The position numbers and the translations under genes were made by a program. 64,000 nt of DNA from Asterochloris sp. CNOR1 (Eukaryota > Chlorophyta > Trebouxiophyceae > Trebouxiales > Trebouxiaceae): the NCBI GenBank assembly GCA_963969365.1, contig OZ017748.1, positions 1-64,000 on the forward strand, given 5' to 3'. Below the pieces are notes generated by a model. That model saw only the letters and a list, made by a program, of their open reading frames with translations. It searched no databases and was not told the origin of the DNA. Of the stretch, positions 22,123 through 37,100 are shown piece after piece. Numbering within the stretch: position 1 is the first letter of the stretch; every line of letters begins with the position of its first letter.

Positions 22123-25100
22123 ATGGCAGAACGCGAGGCTCAGCGAAGGCAGTATGATTACAAAGCTGTGAGGCCTCTTCTTCTGTGTCACAGCCACATG
22201 CAATGCTGTGTGATATGCATAAACCGTCACAATCTTGTGCTTGCTGTCTACCCCGCTTTACCTGCCCCCACTCAACAAGTGATTGCTTGCCCCTGCAGAA
22301 CTCCAACCTCGTGCTCACAGCCGAGACTCGAACACGCGATGCCCAGGAGCCCAGTGGCGAGCCAGAGTCGCTGTTCGGGCGCATGCGTGGCAAGATGGGG
22401 GACCGAGTTCAGTACAACAAGCCTGAGGGCTATGACGAGCGCAAGGAGAAGGCTGCCAAAAAGTGGGCGCCTGCATTTGGGGGGCGCTTCGCTGCATTCA
22501 CTGAGGCACGATGTTGCTCTGGCATGGGGCCACTTGCAGTGGCATCGTGAGATTTCTTTGGCATGGCTGCATCTGACTCGGGTACACTGTGGTGGTGCGC
22601 ACCAGAACGGCGCCAAGACGTCGGAGTGCTTTCAGCAGCATTAGGGGGCCGCATGCGCTGGCTGTGTTGTGCTGATGGACACCACTTCCGAGGCAAATGA
22701 TTTGAATGGCCTGCGCAGCTTTGTGCCTGCTGCCAAGGGTGGCATCTGCACCCAAGGGGAAGGCTGCCAAGAAGTGGGATTAGGCGTGTCTGCAACGCCT
22801 GCTGCATTTGCCAATCGCTCTGCCTGGCGCTGTGGCTTGCCAGGGGCCTGCTGTGGCCTGCCAACACCTGCACCCTTGCCAACACCTGCAACTGCACCCT
22901 GTCTGCTTTTGCTGTGGCTTGCCAATGCCTACTCACCTAACACATACTCCAGCCTGGCTGAAGCCAGCAGCCCAGGTCTGAAGAAGTGAGATGTGTTTAC
23001 TGCCTGCTACAGTTGAGTGGCCTCTGTCACCCACAACATCTTGCTTGCCTGCAGGCGCCAGGCGCAGCAGGATGTGGAGTTCGAGGTTCCCAAGCAGAAA
23101 CGGCGGGTGAGGGGCCTGTCAGCTATGCTGCACTTGTGTTTCGCCATGTGTCTGCCCCAGATCATGGCATTGCTGGCCTCCAAGTCAGGTCTCTGTGCAT
23201 CTCCGCCGGTCAGTGGGCTCCGCCAATTGCTGTGCTTCCTCTTTGAGATAAGCCCCACGCTGGCACCACAGCGTCCCCCTCGTGTGCAGACAAAGTCTGC
23301 TGGCAGCAGGCTGCTTTGACTTCATGACAGGGCCTGGTAGCTCAAAGTTGGTGAGAAGGCTCCGCCAGCTCTCTGCGCCATTACAGCAGCCATCACGTAT
23401 CAGCCTGAAAGCCTGGCCACCATCCTGCGCTTGCAGACTGGAAATGTCGGCGTGCTGGACCTCGACGCAGGTGGAGGCTACCGCCCCCGCACCCGCGAGA
23501 CGCGAGCAGCGTATGAGGCCCTGCTGAGCACCATCCAGAGCCAATTTGGAGACCAGCCACAAGATGTGCTGCGTGGGGCAGCAGACGAGGTGTTAGCCGT
23601 GCTCAAGAACGACAACTTGAAGGTGGGCCTGGCTGCTAGTTTAGCGAAGTAAAGATGACATCTTGAGGTGCCTGTCGTGGTGTAGACAGGGCGGATGGCA
23701 CTGCCTGCCAAGCACAGCACAAGGCGTAGCGTAGCACAAGCCCTCCCTGTGCTGGCCAAGCCCTTCTGCTGAGTACAGCACCAGACCCTGCTGGCTTCTG
23801 CTGCTTGCACTGTCTGAGATCTCAAAGACGCACTGCAGCCAGCACGTCTCCTACCCTTGCAGAGCGCAGCAGAGCACCTTAAGGTGCAGCAGAGCACCTA
23901 CACCTGCCACCGGTCGCTCCCCAAGCCCCTCTCCATGTTGTGTGCAGGCCCCTGAGAAGCAGAAGGAGTGCGAAGAGCTGCTTGGCCCCATGGGCAGCAA
24001 GTTCGACCACCTGGCTGCCGTTGCGCGTCTGATCAATGATTATACCAACCCCGACGCCGCAGACGAGGGCCCACGGGGGCAGGGCGATGAGGGCGCGCTG
24101 GACAAGGACATTGGGGTAGCAGTCGAGTTTGAGAGGGACTCAGACGAGGACGAGGGCGGCTCCATGGAGGAAGTCATGGTGGGGCTTAATTCAGTGCATC
24201 TGTTGCCATGATGGACCCTGTAGGGCAGGCCATGATGAGGACTTTGCTGGGTGTTGGCACGGCTGAAAGGCTGGATCAGCTTGATAGTATCAGGTTGGTA
24301 TCGGACCGCTCAAGGAGCCCTCTGCACACAGGCACTCAGCTCCCTCATGGTGGGTGCATGTTCTTGGGGACAGACGCTGCAGCTGACGTCATGTCCTGAC
24401 CGTGTTCCCAAACAACCCCCAGTGCCAACATGTCAGCTCCAAGGCAGAGCCAGGCATGCAGCTCTGACGTTCACCTGGTGCTGTCATCCTGCAGCAGAAG
24501 AGAGCCAGCAGCTGGCCTGGTGCTCCTCATGCACATCTTTCAGGATGCCACCTGCTGCAGGCTGCTGAGAGACTGATGCCTTCTCTTTGTGCCTGCCACA
24601 GGATGACCCAGATGCAGACGACAATCCGGCAGCCCTGGACGCAGAGGCAGCCAGGGACGAAGTGCGCACAGGGAGGGACATCGATGCTGGGGAGGAGGCT
24701 TTGGAACAGGGCCTCAAGCCTGGCGAGATTGATGCCTTCTGGCTGCAGCGGAACATCAGCAAGGCTTTTGGCAAGCTGGATGAAACTGAGGCTGTACTGA
24801 AGGCAGAGGAGGTCTTCCAGGCGCTCTCTGTGAGTGTTGTCCCCGTTCCGCTGGCCCTTGCCACCCTTTATACTAGCGATATAGGGCTGGCAGAGCATCA
24901 CTGAAGCTGTCTTGAGCTCAGCTGAGTTTGATTTAGGTGACGTCATGCCTCAACAGGGGTCTACAACATGCTTTCTGTTGTCGAACCATACCTGACTTAT
25001 ACACGTGTCAGTCGAGGCGTTATCCCTGCAGATGAGTTGCTCCTATATTGTGTCACCCACCCTATTTACTTCTGCAGAGACCCCTCCCACCAAAGGCTGC

Positions 25101-28100
25101 TAAGTCTTCTATGCTGCGCTGCTAGCTGTGCTGCCCTCTGCGAAGCATGCAGCTTGCTTGACTTGGCTTACTGGCTCTCCCTTACAAAGCCACCCGCTAT
25201 CAGCTGGACTTGCGCTTTTCTTGCGGTGCAGAGCCCTGCAGCCAATGCTGCCGTGGAGAATGAACTGGTGCAGCTGCTGGACTTTGACAAGTTTCAGCTC
25301 ATCAAGGCACTGATGCAGAACCGCCTGAAGATTGTGTGGTGCATGCGCCTGCACCGCGCGCAGACAGATGAGGAGCAGGCCCGCATCCAGGTAAGGCTTT
25401 GGTCTGATGAGACGGCTTGCCTGACTTACTCCGCAACGCGCAGCAGGCCTGCTTGGGCTGTGCTGCTGCAGATGCTGCTCCCTGGGCAGTCTGTAAGCTT
25501 GGCAGGACGTGCGCTCATGCTGGCAGCTGATCAGCTGCGGAAGAATTGTAGAAGCTCAGCACTTTCTACCTGAATGCCCAGGCCTGCATGCCCTGCTTCC
25601 TCCATCTCAAGCCCTGGTATATCAGCCAGACAGACATCTTCTGCATGCTCAGATGTCGGCGGCTCTTAGGGTGTTGTAAACCCTCATCTCTGCGGGCACA
25701 CAACTCCTGAAACCCTGCAGGCTGAGATGGCAGGCAGTCCTGAGACTGCAGCCATCCTGGAAGCCCTGAATGCGCAGAGAGCAGATGCCAGGGAGCGCCA
25801 GTCGGCCATGGAGCGCCAGATCCGTGATGAGGCTCGCCGCCTCCAGCAGGGTGGTGCAGCAGGTCAGCTCATGATGCAGGGTTGCCTGCTTATGAAGCAG
25901 TGTTGATGCTGTTTCCGGGAGCAAACCTTTGGGAGGTTTGCTGCCTTCGACAAGCTGGTACGGCTCATCAAGAGAGGGCTGGCATCATGTATTTTGGAGC
26001 AAATGTCTCTTGAAGGGTGTGCTCAGCGGCTTCAGCAAGGGGCTTTAGAGAGGTAACATGCTGCTTCTCTCTCAGGATCACTACTTGGTCCTGAGGTAGA
26101 TACATGAAGGAGGGATGCCTGCCCGTGTAGTGCACACAGCGGCAGAGCACACAAAAGCTTGAGAGCTGCTGTAAGTCTTGCTTGTGCCATGAAGCCTTTG
26201 AGGACAGGCATCTTAGCTGCGGAAAGCATGCAAGTGGCCCGGCTGCTGATGGGAGAGCCGGACAGCAACAGCCTGCAAGGCTGTGCACAGAGAGGTGGTA
26301 ATATTTGCACAGATGACAGCCAGCACACCACTTCTGCAATGGATGGCTGCAGGTGCCATGGACACGGCGGAAGGCGTGGCCAAGGGCTGCAAGACAGTGG
26401 ACCTGGACAGCTTGTCCTTTGCACAAGGGGGACATCTCATGAGCAGCAAGACTTGCACACTGCCCAAAAAGTCCTACCGCATCACTCAGAAGGTACGCTG
26501 AAGTGCAGATCACATCGCTGCATGCAGAGGCTGTTGCTCTGTTGATGGTTGTGTGTGTGTGCTGCAGCGCTGGACCTGCATGCAGACATGAAGTGCATCC
26601 ATCTGCTTTATTGGTTGGCAGGGATCTAGCACCATGCTGAAGCTCCCAGCAGACGTGGCACCTCGTAGGCGTGTGCAGCATCATGTTGAGACAGCACTCT
26701 CAGCAAGCTTAGCTTGCACCCATGCTTGTCAGCCAGCCACTACAGCTGGACCATCCCGCCATTCAGAGCTGCAAGGTGTGCAACAACGCGCAGGGCTGTG
26801 AGGTGCACACCCTTACCCTCTGGCGTTTCAGGCCTTTGCTGACTTTGGGTCCCAGACATCTGCTGCTGCAACATCTCGACAATGTACTTGCAGGGGTATG
26901 AGGAGGTGCATGTGCCAGCTCTGGCGCCAAAGCCCTTTGCGGAGGGCGAGAAGCTGAAGGCCATCAAGGACCTCCCAGACTGGGCCCAGAAGGGATTTGC
27001 AGGCATGGAGACCCTTAACAGGATCCAAAGCAGGGTGAGACACTGCCTATGCCTGCCAGGCTGCTAGGGAGGCTACTTTCTGGGTGTGAAGAGTTTAGAG
27101 CAGGGAGGTCGTGCAACACACCTGCACAGGAGCTCGTGCAGTCCATAGTATGGGTTTGCCACCTGCAGCAGCCTACTCAGAGTTGGCTGGCAGCGGTAGC
27201 TTCTGCCATGGTGTCTTGTTGAGCGATGCTGTGGTTTCTGGTGACAAGCAAGGATGCCAGAACTCCTACGACATTTCAGGATGAGGAAATGAAAAAGGAC
27301 TTGAAAAAGCGGTATGTGCCATGTAAAAAGGCAGATGTCACTGCCAGCCTGGTGGCCAGGCATTACTCAATGTCATCACAATGCACAGCACACAGATTGC
27401 CACATAGGCTGTGCAACCTTATGCTGCTCAAGGCTAGCAATGCTGTTGGCGGGGCAGTCAACATGCCTGTTCAGGCCGATATTCCTTCTCACAGCACTCC
27501 TTGATCCTTGCAGGTTTGCAACACTGCCCTGTTTGGAGCAGACAACATCCTGCTGTGCGCCCCCACGGGAGCAGGGAAGACCAATGTTGCTATGCTGACC
27601 ATCCTGCACGAGCTGGGGCGCCACATGGATGATGATGGCACCATCAACCTGCAGAGCTTCAAGATTGTGTATGTTGCACCCATGAAGGTGGGTGAGGGCT
27701 TGGTATGGTCCCCTGTTTGGCCCAAAGGCAGTGCCAGCTGCTGTGTTGGCTATGTGTGGGGTTCTCTGTTGGCTTGTCTGGCCCCTGCATCTGCCCATGC
27801 AGCACTGCTGACATGCATTGGGAGGCGCTGTCTGCAGGCATAGCCAATTGCCATGGTAGGCACGGCCAACATGATGGCACGCAAAAGCTGAACTTGTCTG
27901 CACATGCCAGTGCTGCAGGGCCTGTGCAGTTTTGCCCTGCCGCTGATGCGTGCTGCACATCCCTTATTGCCAGGGTCCTGCATAATGTTGCCATTGGCTC
28001 CGAACACCTTTGCAACTTGTGAATGAGATGACAGGCAACTCCATACAAAGCGCCTGGGGTGCCTGAGGTAGGTCGACATGCCAGGTACATGCAAAGTGAC

Positions 28101-31100
28101 AATCTGAATCGCAGACAGGAAAGTGCGGGCCCGGCCCACGGCATGCCCGCTAGGTCCTTGACCCACCATGTTCTACTTATTGCTGATTGCTGCAGGCTCT
28201 GGTGGCTGAGATGGTAGGCAACTTCAGCAAGCGCCTGGGGGAGGCCTATGGCATTAAGGTGCGTGAGTTGACCGGCGACATGAACCTGACCAAGTCCGAG
28301 ATCGAGGACACCCAGATCATCGTGACCACGCCAGAGAAGTGGGACATCATCACACGCAAGAGCGGGGACAGGACATACACGCAGGTGCGTGGAGCAAGGC
28401 CTGCCTTGGCCATGCTCAGCTGGGGCTGACTGCACTGCTTCGCTCTGCAGCCAAAACAGGAGGGGGCGCCTGTGCTGAGCTCTTTCTGGTGATGCTGGTC
28501 TCTTGTTGACTGCAAGCTGAGCGCATGCCTTGCAGCTGCGCTGCAATGTAGGCTGCCAGGACTTGCTTGTGTGTTTCTGCAGAAGTCTTGCCTGCAGGAT
28601 CTGCATGAATTTGCAGCAGCCCTGCACATGTGTTGTGGATGGACCTCCTGCCAAACACATGTTGTGTGTGGCAGAGAGTTCACCTGTTGTTGTTGTTGCA
28701 CAGCCCTGCACATCATACACATAGCACAAGTAGCTGCATCCTAAGGCAAAGCATATATGATGGCTTTTGCCAGACACATGTATGTTGTGGCCTGCAGAAA
28801 GTGCGGCTGCTGATTATCGATGAGATTCATTTGCTGCACGATGACAGAGGGCCTGTGCTGGAGAGCATCGTGGCGCGCACAGTCCGCCAGATTGAGGTGA
28901 GCATTCTTTTGGGCTCGTTTTCTGCAAAAGCTGCTGTCTGTGCATGGCTTTGGTATAACACTGGTGCCCCTCTTGAAGTGAACATTGATCTCAAGCCTGG
29001 TTTTTCACAAGATCATTTGCTGCAGTGGCATTTCTCCCGGCTTCTGTCAGCAGTTAAATGTGGCCTTCTGGCATCAGAAGCGGCCAAGTCTGGCCTGCTG
29101 CAGGGTTTCCAGACCTGTGTTACTTGGAACTGACCAGCCTGACTGTGGCCCTCTGCAGGCAACCCAGGAGATGATTCGCCTGGTGGGCCTGTCTGCCACC
29201 TTGCCCAACTTCCAGGACGTGGCAGCCTTCCTTCGCGTCAAGGAGGACAAAGGGCTGTTCTACTTTGACAACAGCTTCCGCCCATGCCCCTTGGCCCAGC
29301 AGTATGTGGGCATCACGGTCAAGAAGCCGTTGCAGCGCTTCCAGCTGATGAACGAGATCTGCTACAAGAAGGTAGGATGCTGGACAGTTGCGAACAGTGC
29401 TGGGGCAGGGGTTTTGACATGCACGTCTGTCAAAGAAAATTTTCAAGCTGATGAAGGAGGTGTGCTACCTTTTGGAGTGTGTTCAAGAGCTGCAAGAATG
29501 TGAAGGTCTTCTTCAGTCAGCGTGTCCCAGCAAGTTGGTTGGTAGGTGCTCAAGTGCTGGAGTCGTGGCTGGAAGCTAAGCACAGGACTCTTGTGAGGCA
29601 CCTGAAATTGGGGCATGCTTGGTACATAGTCTATTGCAGGTGGCAGTACCACTTTCCACAGCTTTTGATTGTGTATGTTGCTGCCTTTGAAGCCAGCTCG
29701 TCAGGCAACTACAACTTGCAGCAATTTGCAGAGCCAGCGGATTCAAGTGCAGTGTTGGGTATCACGGCTACTCTGTGCTGTCTTGGCATTGCCATGGTCT
29801 CTGCAACAGATACAAATGTGGCTGTCCAGCTTTCATGCCTGGATGAGGATGCAATGCGTAGTCGCTGATCTTCCTGCACTGCTTTGACATAGCTGTGGCC
29901 TGCTGCAGTGCCTGGACGAGGCAGGGAAGAACCAGGTGCTCATCTTTGTGCACTCGCGCAAAGAGACATACAAAACTGCCAAGTTCCTGCAAGAGGAGGC
30001 CATGCGCAATGATGACCTCGCCAAGTTCATGCCCCAGAATGCGGCCAGCAGGGAGATTTTGCAGGTCGGTCTGGTGCACCAAAAAGACGAATCTGCTGGC
30101 GCTGGGCCCCCTTACTAGTGGGCAAGCTTGAAGCCCTGGTGCCCTCCCAAGGGCAACGAGTGGCCACTGCCCAGAACACTCAGCTCCAAGTCACGGCGTG
30201 ACTTCTCTGGAGCAGCTGCTGGTTTTGACAGGTCACCCGCTGCGTATTGTGGGCCTGCTGTGCCTTTAAGAACTTTGCTCTGCTCTGGCTGAGGGGGTTG
30301 TCAGGGCAGCCTGAGGCAGCTTGAAGCAGCATGCACTGCCTCAATCAACCTGTCAAAGACTGTGCTGTACTCAACTGCACTCTGTGCCTGCCTGCAGACT
30401 GAGGCGGATGTGTGCACGGACTCCCAGCTGAAGGCTGTGCTGCCACACGGCTTTGCCATGCACCACGCCGGCATGAGCCGGGTGAACAGGACGCTGGTGG
30501 AGGAGCTGTTTGCAGGCGGGCATGTGAAGGTACAGGGCCTCCACTGCAAAAATGGGGGCTGTTCAAGGTTGCAGTCACCAACTGGTGGCGGGTTCTCAGC
30601 AGACAGGCATGCCTGCAGGCCCAGCATTGCGCAGCTTGTCTCTGTCTGCAGGTCCTTGTCTGGTAGTCAGCTCTTTGGTGGTGAGCACATGCCAGTACGG
30701 CCTGCAGGGTTGAACAGCACTGGCTGGTACAATCCTGGGCTGGCAGCAGGGCTGTTTCCCAGTGGGCCCTGCAAGCAAAGCCTACTGGTGGGCTTGTACA
30801 AACAGGGGCTGCATGGTGAAGCAGCATTGGTGACTTTTTGACAGACTCAGATTATCTTTGAGATGCTGCCAGGAACACCTTCATCACATGACGCTTACAG
30901 GGCGCGGTCAGCCATGCAGGTGCTGGTGTCGACAGCCACGCTGGCATGGGGAGTCAACCTGCCAGCCCACACTGTCATCATCAAGGGCACTCAGGTGTAC
31001 AACCCCGCCAAGGGCAGCTGGCAGGAGCTCAGCCCCCTGGACGTCATGCAGATGTTTGGGCGTGCAGGGCGTCCCCAGTACGACACGCAGGGCATGGGCA

Positions 31101-34100
31101 TCATCCTCACCAGTGAGTGTCTCTGCTGTGGTATGGCAGGCATGTATGGTCTAGGTGCAGGCCTGCGTGCAGGAGTCTGCGCAGGGAGTGGACACCCTCT
31201 TCACTGCTCAGCATGGCTGCTGGGTTGGTCGCGGTGGTCCAGCAGCGGGTTCTGGGGAGTGTGCAACCTGACATGCAAGGGCCATTTCGACCATTGAGCC
31301 TAGTCTTGACCTGCAGGCTGAGTGACTGTTGCCCTGCAGCTCAAGCACTTGCAGGTCAAGCACATGCTGACCATGCCATATGCTGGCGCAGCTGCTTGCC
31401 AGCCAACTGGTACTTGCGCTGCAGACTCTCAACACAGCCCACTGATGCGACTGCAGGCCACCAGGAGCTGCAGTTCTACCTGTCCCTGTTCAACATGCAG
31501 CTGCCCATTGAGAGCCAGTTTGTGGCCACCATCCCAGACAATCTGAATGCTGAGATCGTCCTCGGGACAGTCCAGAGCCTGAAGGATGCGGCCACCTGGC
31601 TGGGCTACACCTACCTGTTTGTGCGCATGCTGCGCAACCCCCAGCTGTATGGTGGGTGGCCCATTGTGACGCTGGGTCCACCACCTGCGCAGTGCAAGGC
31701 CACTGTGAGCAGCATCTCTTGTGCTGTCCTCCTGCGCCTTCAGTCCACTCATGTACACGCTGTGATCATCACTGTGTGCTGTGCTGTCACAAATGTGGCC
31801 CAAGCTGTTCCACCTGCGCTGAGATCAAGGCCGCTTCAATGTCTGCGTCTTGTCCCTGCAGGCGTCCCCTTGGATGCAATGTCCAATGACAAGGCTCTGC
31901 ACCAGTACCGCCTGGACCTGGCTCACACAGCAGCAATGCTGCTGGACAAGAATAATCTCATCAAGTATGACAGGCGCACAGGCAACTTCCAGGTCAGCCC
32001 CCCCAAGTGCTGCAGCAGCTGCTGGCAGAGCCATGGTGCTGCAGGCCCGCTGCAGAACTCATGCAGGGTTTCTGCCACAGGCCTGCTGCAGCTGCTGCAC
32101 TTGCCTCCAGCTAGCTCTGCAGCACGCTGTGCCCAGTGTGCCTGAAAGGCGGCTGGCTTGTGCCTCATGACCACTGAGCTAAAATATACACCCGTAATCT
32201 GCTGTCAGGTCACCACAGTAGCCCACAGTGTTGTCCACTGACCAGTCAGCTCGAGACAGATCTCCACTCCACACAGTGGGCTTGCATCATTCACAGCTGG
32301 TCTGCCCACTCCCTGCAGGTGACCGACCTGGGGCGCATTGCCAGCCACTACTACATCACGTACCACACCATTGCCACCTACAATGAGCACCTGAAGCCCA
32401 CCATGGGCGAGATTGAGCTGCTGCGCCTGTTTGCCCTGAGCGAGGAGTTCAAGTACCTGATTGTGAGGGAGGAGGAGAAGCTGGAGCTAGCCAAGCTGAT
32501 CGACAGGGTTCCCATCCCTGTCAAGGAGGGGCTGGATGAGCCTACCGCCAAGATCAACGTCCTGCTCCAGGTGGGGTTCAGGGCCCTGTAAGCTGGGTCA
32601 CTAAAGCGTTTCTGGCTGAGCAAGAGCTTTTGTACTGTGTCGGTCAAGGAGGGCCTGGACAAGTCCCTTGTCAGATGCAACAGTTGACTAAACATGGGCA
32701 TAGCTTCATTGAAGCCACCGCTGTCCACTGCAGGCGTACATCTCGCAGCTGAAGCTTGAGGGCCTGGCTTTGTCGTCTGACATGGTGTATGTGACCCAGT
32801 CAGCGGGGCGCCTGATGCGCTGCTTGTTTGAGATATGCCTCAAGCGGGGCTGGGCGGGCCTGACCGACAAGGCGCTCAACCTGTGCAAGATGATTAACAA
32901 CCGGATGTGGGGCAGCCAGACGCCGCTGCGACAGATTGCCGCAAAGTTGAAGGCCAGCGGCATCACAGCAAAGAGCATTGTCCCACCAGAGGTGCTGTCC
33001 AAGGTGGGCAGTCCTGCTCTGGCTGTTGTGCTCACGCTTAAGCTTTCAGCGCTGCTGTGGTTGAGCTAAACTGCATTTTTTACGCCCTCAGATGCCGCAG
33101 AAAGGCCCTGTCTTGCTGGCTGGAGCTTTCACGTAGCACCAGCACAGCAGTGCATGCCTGGCTGCAGGTTTAGAAGAAGCGCATGAGCAGGATTGCTTAC
33201 AAACAAAGCTGTGACCCTCACAAACAATGCTGTGACGGCACTGGCATGCCTGCAGTGGACACGAAAAAAACTGGCAATCAGGGAATCCTGATTGCCCATC
33301 CTCCATGGCAGTTACAAGGGTTGATTCCTTGTCATGACCAGCTTCAGTGCTTGCCTGCCTGCAGATTGAAAAGAAGGACTTGGCCTGGGAGCGCTTCTAT
33401 GACCTGAACCCTCAGGAGCTGGGCACACTGATCAACATGGCCAAGATGGGGAAGCCCCTGCACCGCTACATCCATGAGTTCCCGCGCCTGGAGCTGGATG
33501 CCCATGTGCAGCCAGTCACGCGCTCGGTGCTCAAGATCGACCTGACCATCACCCCTGATTTCAAATGGAATGTGAGTGGACACTGGCCAACTATACTGCT
33601 TGCCAAATGGGGTCCTGTTGGCGATGGTGTGCAAAGGAACTAGGATGCCCTGCATGTCTCCCTCCAGCGAGTCCCCTCTCATATTACACAGACGGAGCAG
33701 ATCCTCCCTATGACGGAGCAGATTCTCCCTTGTGCCTGCTGCTGCAGGACTCCCTGCATGGCTATGTGGAGCCCTTCTGGATCCTGGTGGAGGACAGCGA
33801 CTCTGAGTTCATCCTGCACCACGAGCACTTCTTGCTGAAGAAGCAGTTCCTCGAGGAGGACCATACTGTTGCCTTCACCGTGCCCATCTCGGAGCCGCTG
33901 CCCCCTCAGTACTTCATCAGGGTGAGTCTGTCCTAAGCAGACTCATCATTTCATATCAAGCAGCCCCGCTGCACATCTGCCTTCTGAGGTGGTGGTGGGC
34001 GATGCTCAGCATGTCTGCTTGGGAGCCATTGCAGCTGCCTCTCAGGGGGCATGTACAAGCCAAGACTGACCTACTTGCTATAGTTACTGCTTATGTGTGT

Positions 34101-37100
34101 CAGCAGGCAGCCGCTGCCACCTCAGTGCGCGGCTGTGCAGCTCTATATGTCAGCACCTCAAAGCCTGGGCTGGGCAGGTGATGTTGGATGGGTACATACA
34201 TTGCTGGTGTCCTGCCTTCACCTGATTCTGCACCCTCTTGATGCAGGTAGTGTCAGATCGGTGGCTGCAGTGCGAGGCGACGCTGCCGGTGTCCTTCCGC
34301 CACCTCATCCTGCCTGAGAAGTTTCCCCCTCCCACAGAGCTGCTGGACCTGCAGCCGCTGCCTCCCTCTGCCCTGAAGAGCCCCACTTTTGAGCGCCTCT
34401 ACAAGCGCTACAGGGCCTTCAACCCTATTCAGACCCAGGTAAGCCTTCTGCTTCTCTGCCTGAGGCACTGTCTGGATGAGAGTTGGTCTGAGCCAGCACC
34501 TCAGGGCATTGAATCTCTTCAGGTGAGCCTTGTGCCCTGTTGTCTGTTGTAGTCACTGCATCGTTATCACATTGTAGGGTCCTTTTCTGCCTTCGCAAGC
34601 ACTACAGGGCATTTGACCATTCCAGCCCTAGGTCAGCTTTGTCTTTGGGCTGTGTGAGGGGCTAGCAATGTGCAAACATGCTGATGTGCAAGCAATCAGC
34701 TGGGCAGCAGCGGCCTGCTTTTGTCAGACCATGAATGGACAGGCCACTGTCTGCACTGCCCTACTACTTCCGAAGCAAACAGATGCATGTGAAGCAACTG
34801 ACTGCTCTTGAGGCGCCCCCCCCATGTGGAATGCCCCAGCATACCATAGCAGGTGCTTGACAAACAAGTGCTTGACAAGAACATATCACCTCATCAAAGT
34901 CTTTCTTGAAGGCCTAGTTTCTGTGCTTACAGGTGTTCCAGGTGGCTTATATGACAGATGACAACTTTCTAGTGGCAGCTCCCACTGGCAGCGGAAAGAC
35001 AGTTTGCGCTGAGTTTGCAATCATGCGCATGCTGAAGAAGGTAAGGAAAAGCGCCTAAGCTGGGAGCTGCTTCTGCGGCACCGCGCCGAGCTGTGCACTG
35101 CCTGTGCGGCTCGCAACCTGTCGAGGAGAGTCTCATGCTGTAGCAGCTGAGGGCTGAGGGCAGGCACACCTTTCCTCTAGATGCATGTTCAGCAGGACAA
35201 CCCTGTACTACAGCAGTTGTGTGCTGGATGCTCTAGCTCCTTCTTAACTGCTGTGACCTGCCTTGTTCAGGCAGGTCCATGTTTGGCAGCAACCTGCTGC
35301 AGGTTGTGAAAGTCATTCCTGCTTTACACGCTCTGCCTGTCGTAGAGTCGCTTCATGCCACAAGCGAGCACTGAGCTCATGACCTGCAGGCCAACGAGGA
35401 CAAGGGAGTTTCGCGGTGTGTGTACATTGCCCCGCTGGAGGCACTTGCACGACAGCGCTATGCGGATTGGGAGGCCAGATTTGGGCAGGCAGGCCTGGGG
35501 TTGAAGGTCTCGCTGTTCACGGTAAGATACCTGGATCTGGAAGGCATCTGTGCAGAATGTGTGCTCAACTCATGTATCATAGCAAGCAGGATGTGGCTGT
35601 GCACAGCGCCCAAGACCCTGCAACGTACTGCCCAACAGCCTCTATCAAGGAGGTGCGCCAGCGCACGACCACTGTGCAGCCAGCAGGGTGTCCTTGAACA
35701 GAGCAGCTGGAGTACATGGGCAATCCCTTCCAGACGTTGACAGTGGCTGCTTGCCCTTGCAGCCAGCGCATTGCCATGCAATGTCCTTGGTGCTGCCTGC
35801 GCATGCATGCGGTCAGAACCTGCTGACTGGAGAATGTGCAGCAATGCATCATTGACCCTGCAGTACAGCAACGCTTGACTGACTGCCTCCCTTTTCATCT
35901 GTTGCAGGGAGAGAACATCTCTGACTATGCACTGCTGAAGAGCAGCGACATTGTGGTCAGCACCCCTGAGCACTGGGACATGCTTAGCCGGCGGTGGCAC
36001 GCCAAGGCGCGCGCAGAAGTGCGCAACGTTGCTCTGTTTATCGTTGATGAGCTGCACCTAATTGGGGGGCGCAATGGGCCTGCCATTGAGGTAAGCGCCA
36101 GCTCTTGGCAGCCTTCACACTCATTTGACATAGCTTGATCCTGGAGTGGCTCAGTGTGTCTCAGTTCTGTACTGGTGGGCAGTGTGCTGCCAGCTGCAAG
36201 AGCTGGGTCTGCTTCCCATTGCTTGGGGCCATGCAGGTATGTGCGACCTCTCTTCCCACCCTGGCATGAAGCAGGCAAGTCAATGTTCTACTGTGCAGGC
36301 GACATGCCTTCATCAGATGACTCCAGATCCCAGATTCTGTCTCACAGTGTGTCATTCACTGACTTGCATATGCACATGGCATGCCTCAGCAAGGACTGCT
36401 CATGTTCCCTTTGCGCTGCAGGCTTCAGGCTGCCGCATGAACTTGTAGTCACATGCGCTGCGCAGTGCTAGGGACATGCTGTCACGCTATTTCCAAAATA
36501 TCAAGGACATGCTGTCACGCTGTTTCCAAAATATCAAGGGCATGCTGCTCCGCACTGTGCAGGTCACTTGTCACGCATGTGCTTATTCCTTCCTCAGCAG
36601 GAGGTGCTTGGCCATTCTTAGCTGTGCAGGTGGCTGCCTGGCAGAGGGACACCTGGCAACATGCAACTGCATGGCGTGGGGCCATGTTGTCTGCTGGCAC
36701 CCCAAAAACTCAAACCCTGCTCTGCATCGTGCAGGTCATTGTGTCGCGCATGCGCACCATTGCGCACCAGCAGGAGGGCAACCGCACGCGCATTGTGGGA
36801 CTGAGCACCTCTTTGGCCAATGCAAAGGACCTGGGGGAGTGGATTGGAGCAACCACCAATGGCATGTTCAACTTCCCACCTGGTGAGCTGAGAGAGTGCT
36901 GGCCTCCTGAAAGGCGTGACAACTCCTGCTGGCAACTCCTCTACAAGCCTGACTGAGCAGAAGCTGGGCATGGGTGGAGTGGACAGTTTGGTACTCTGTG
37001 AGGGTCACAATGGACTTGCGGCGACGCTTCTGCAACTGCATTGCTGATCTGCCGGGTAGGCGCTTGATGGGCTGTTCATCAGGGGTGGCCTGTGCTGGGA

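Noticed and set aside
26535-26585. Short TG dinucleotide run
   Set aside because: It is a simple repeat of a few units in a BRR2 intron with no further structure.
27659-28777. The 372-codon minus-strand open frame across BRR2 exon 12
   Set aside because: It is antisense to a firmly identified exon and two introns, with Cys/His/Ser-rich shadow composition and no family resemblance.
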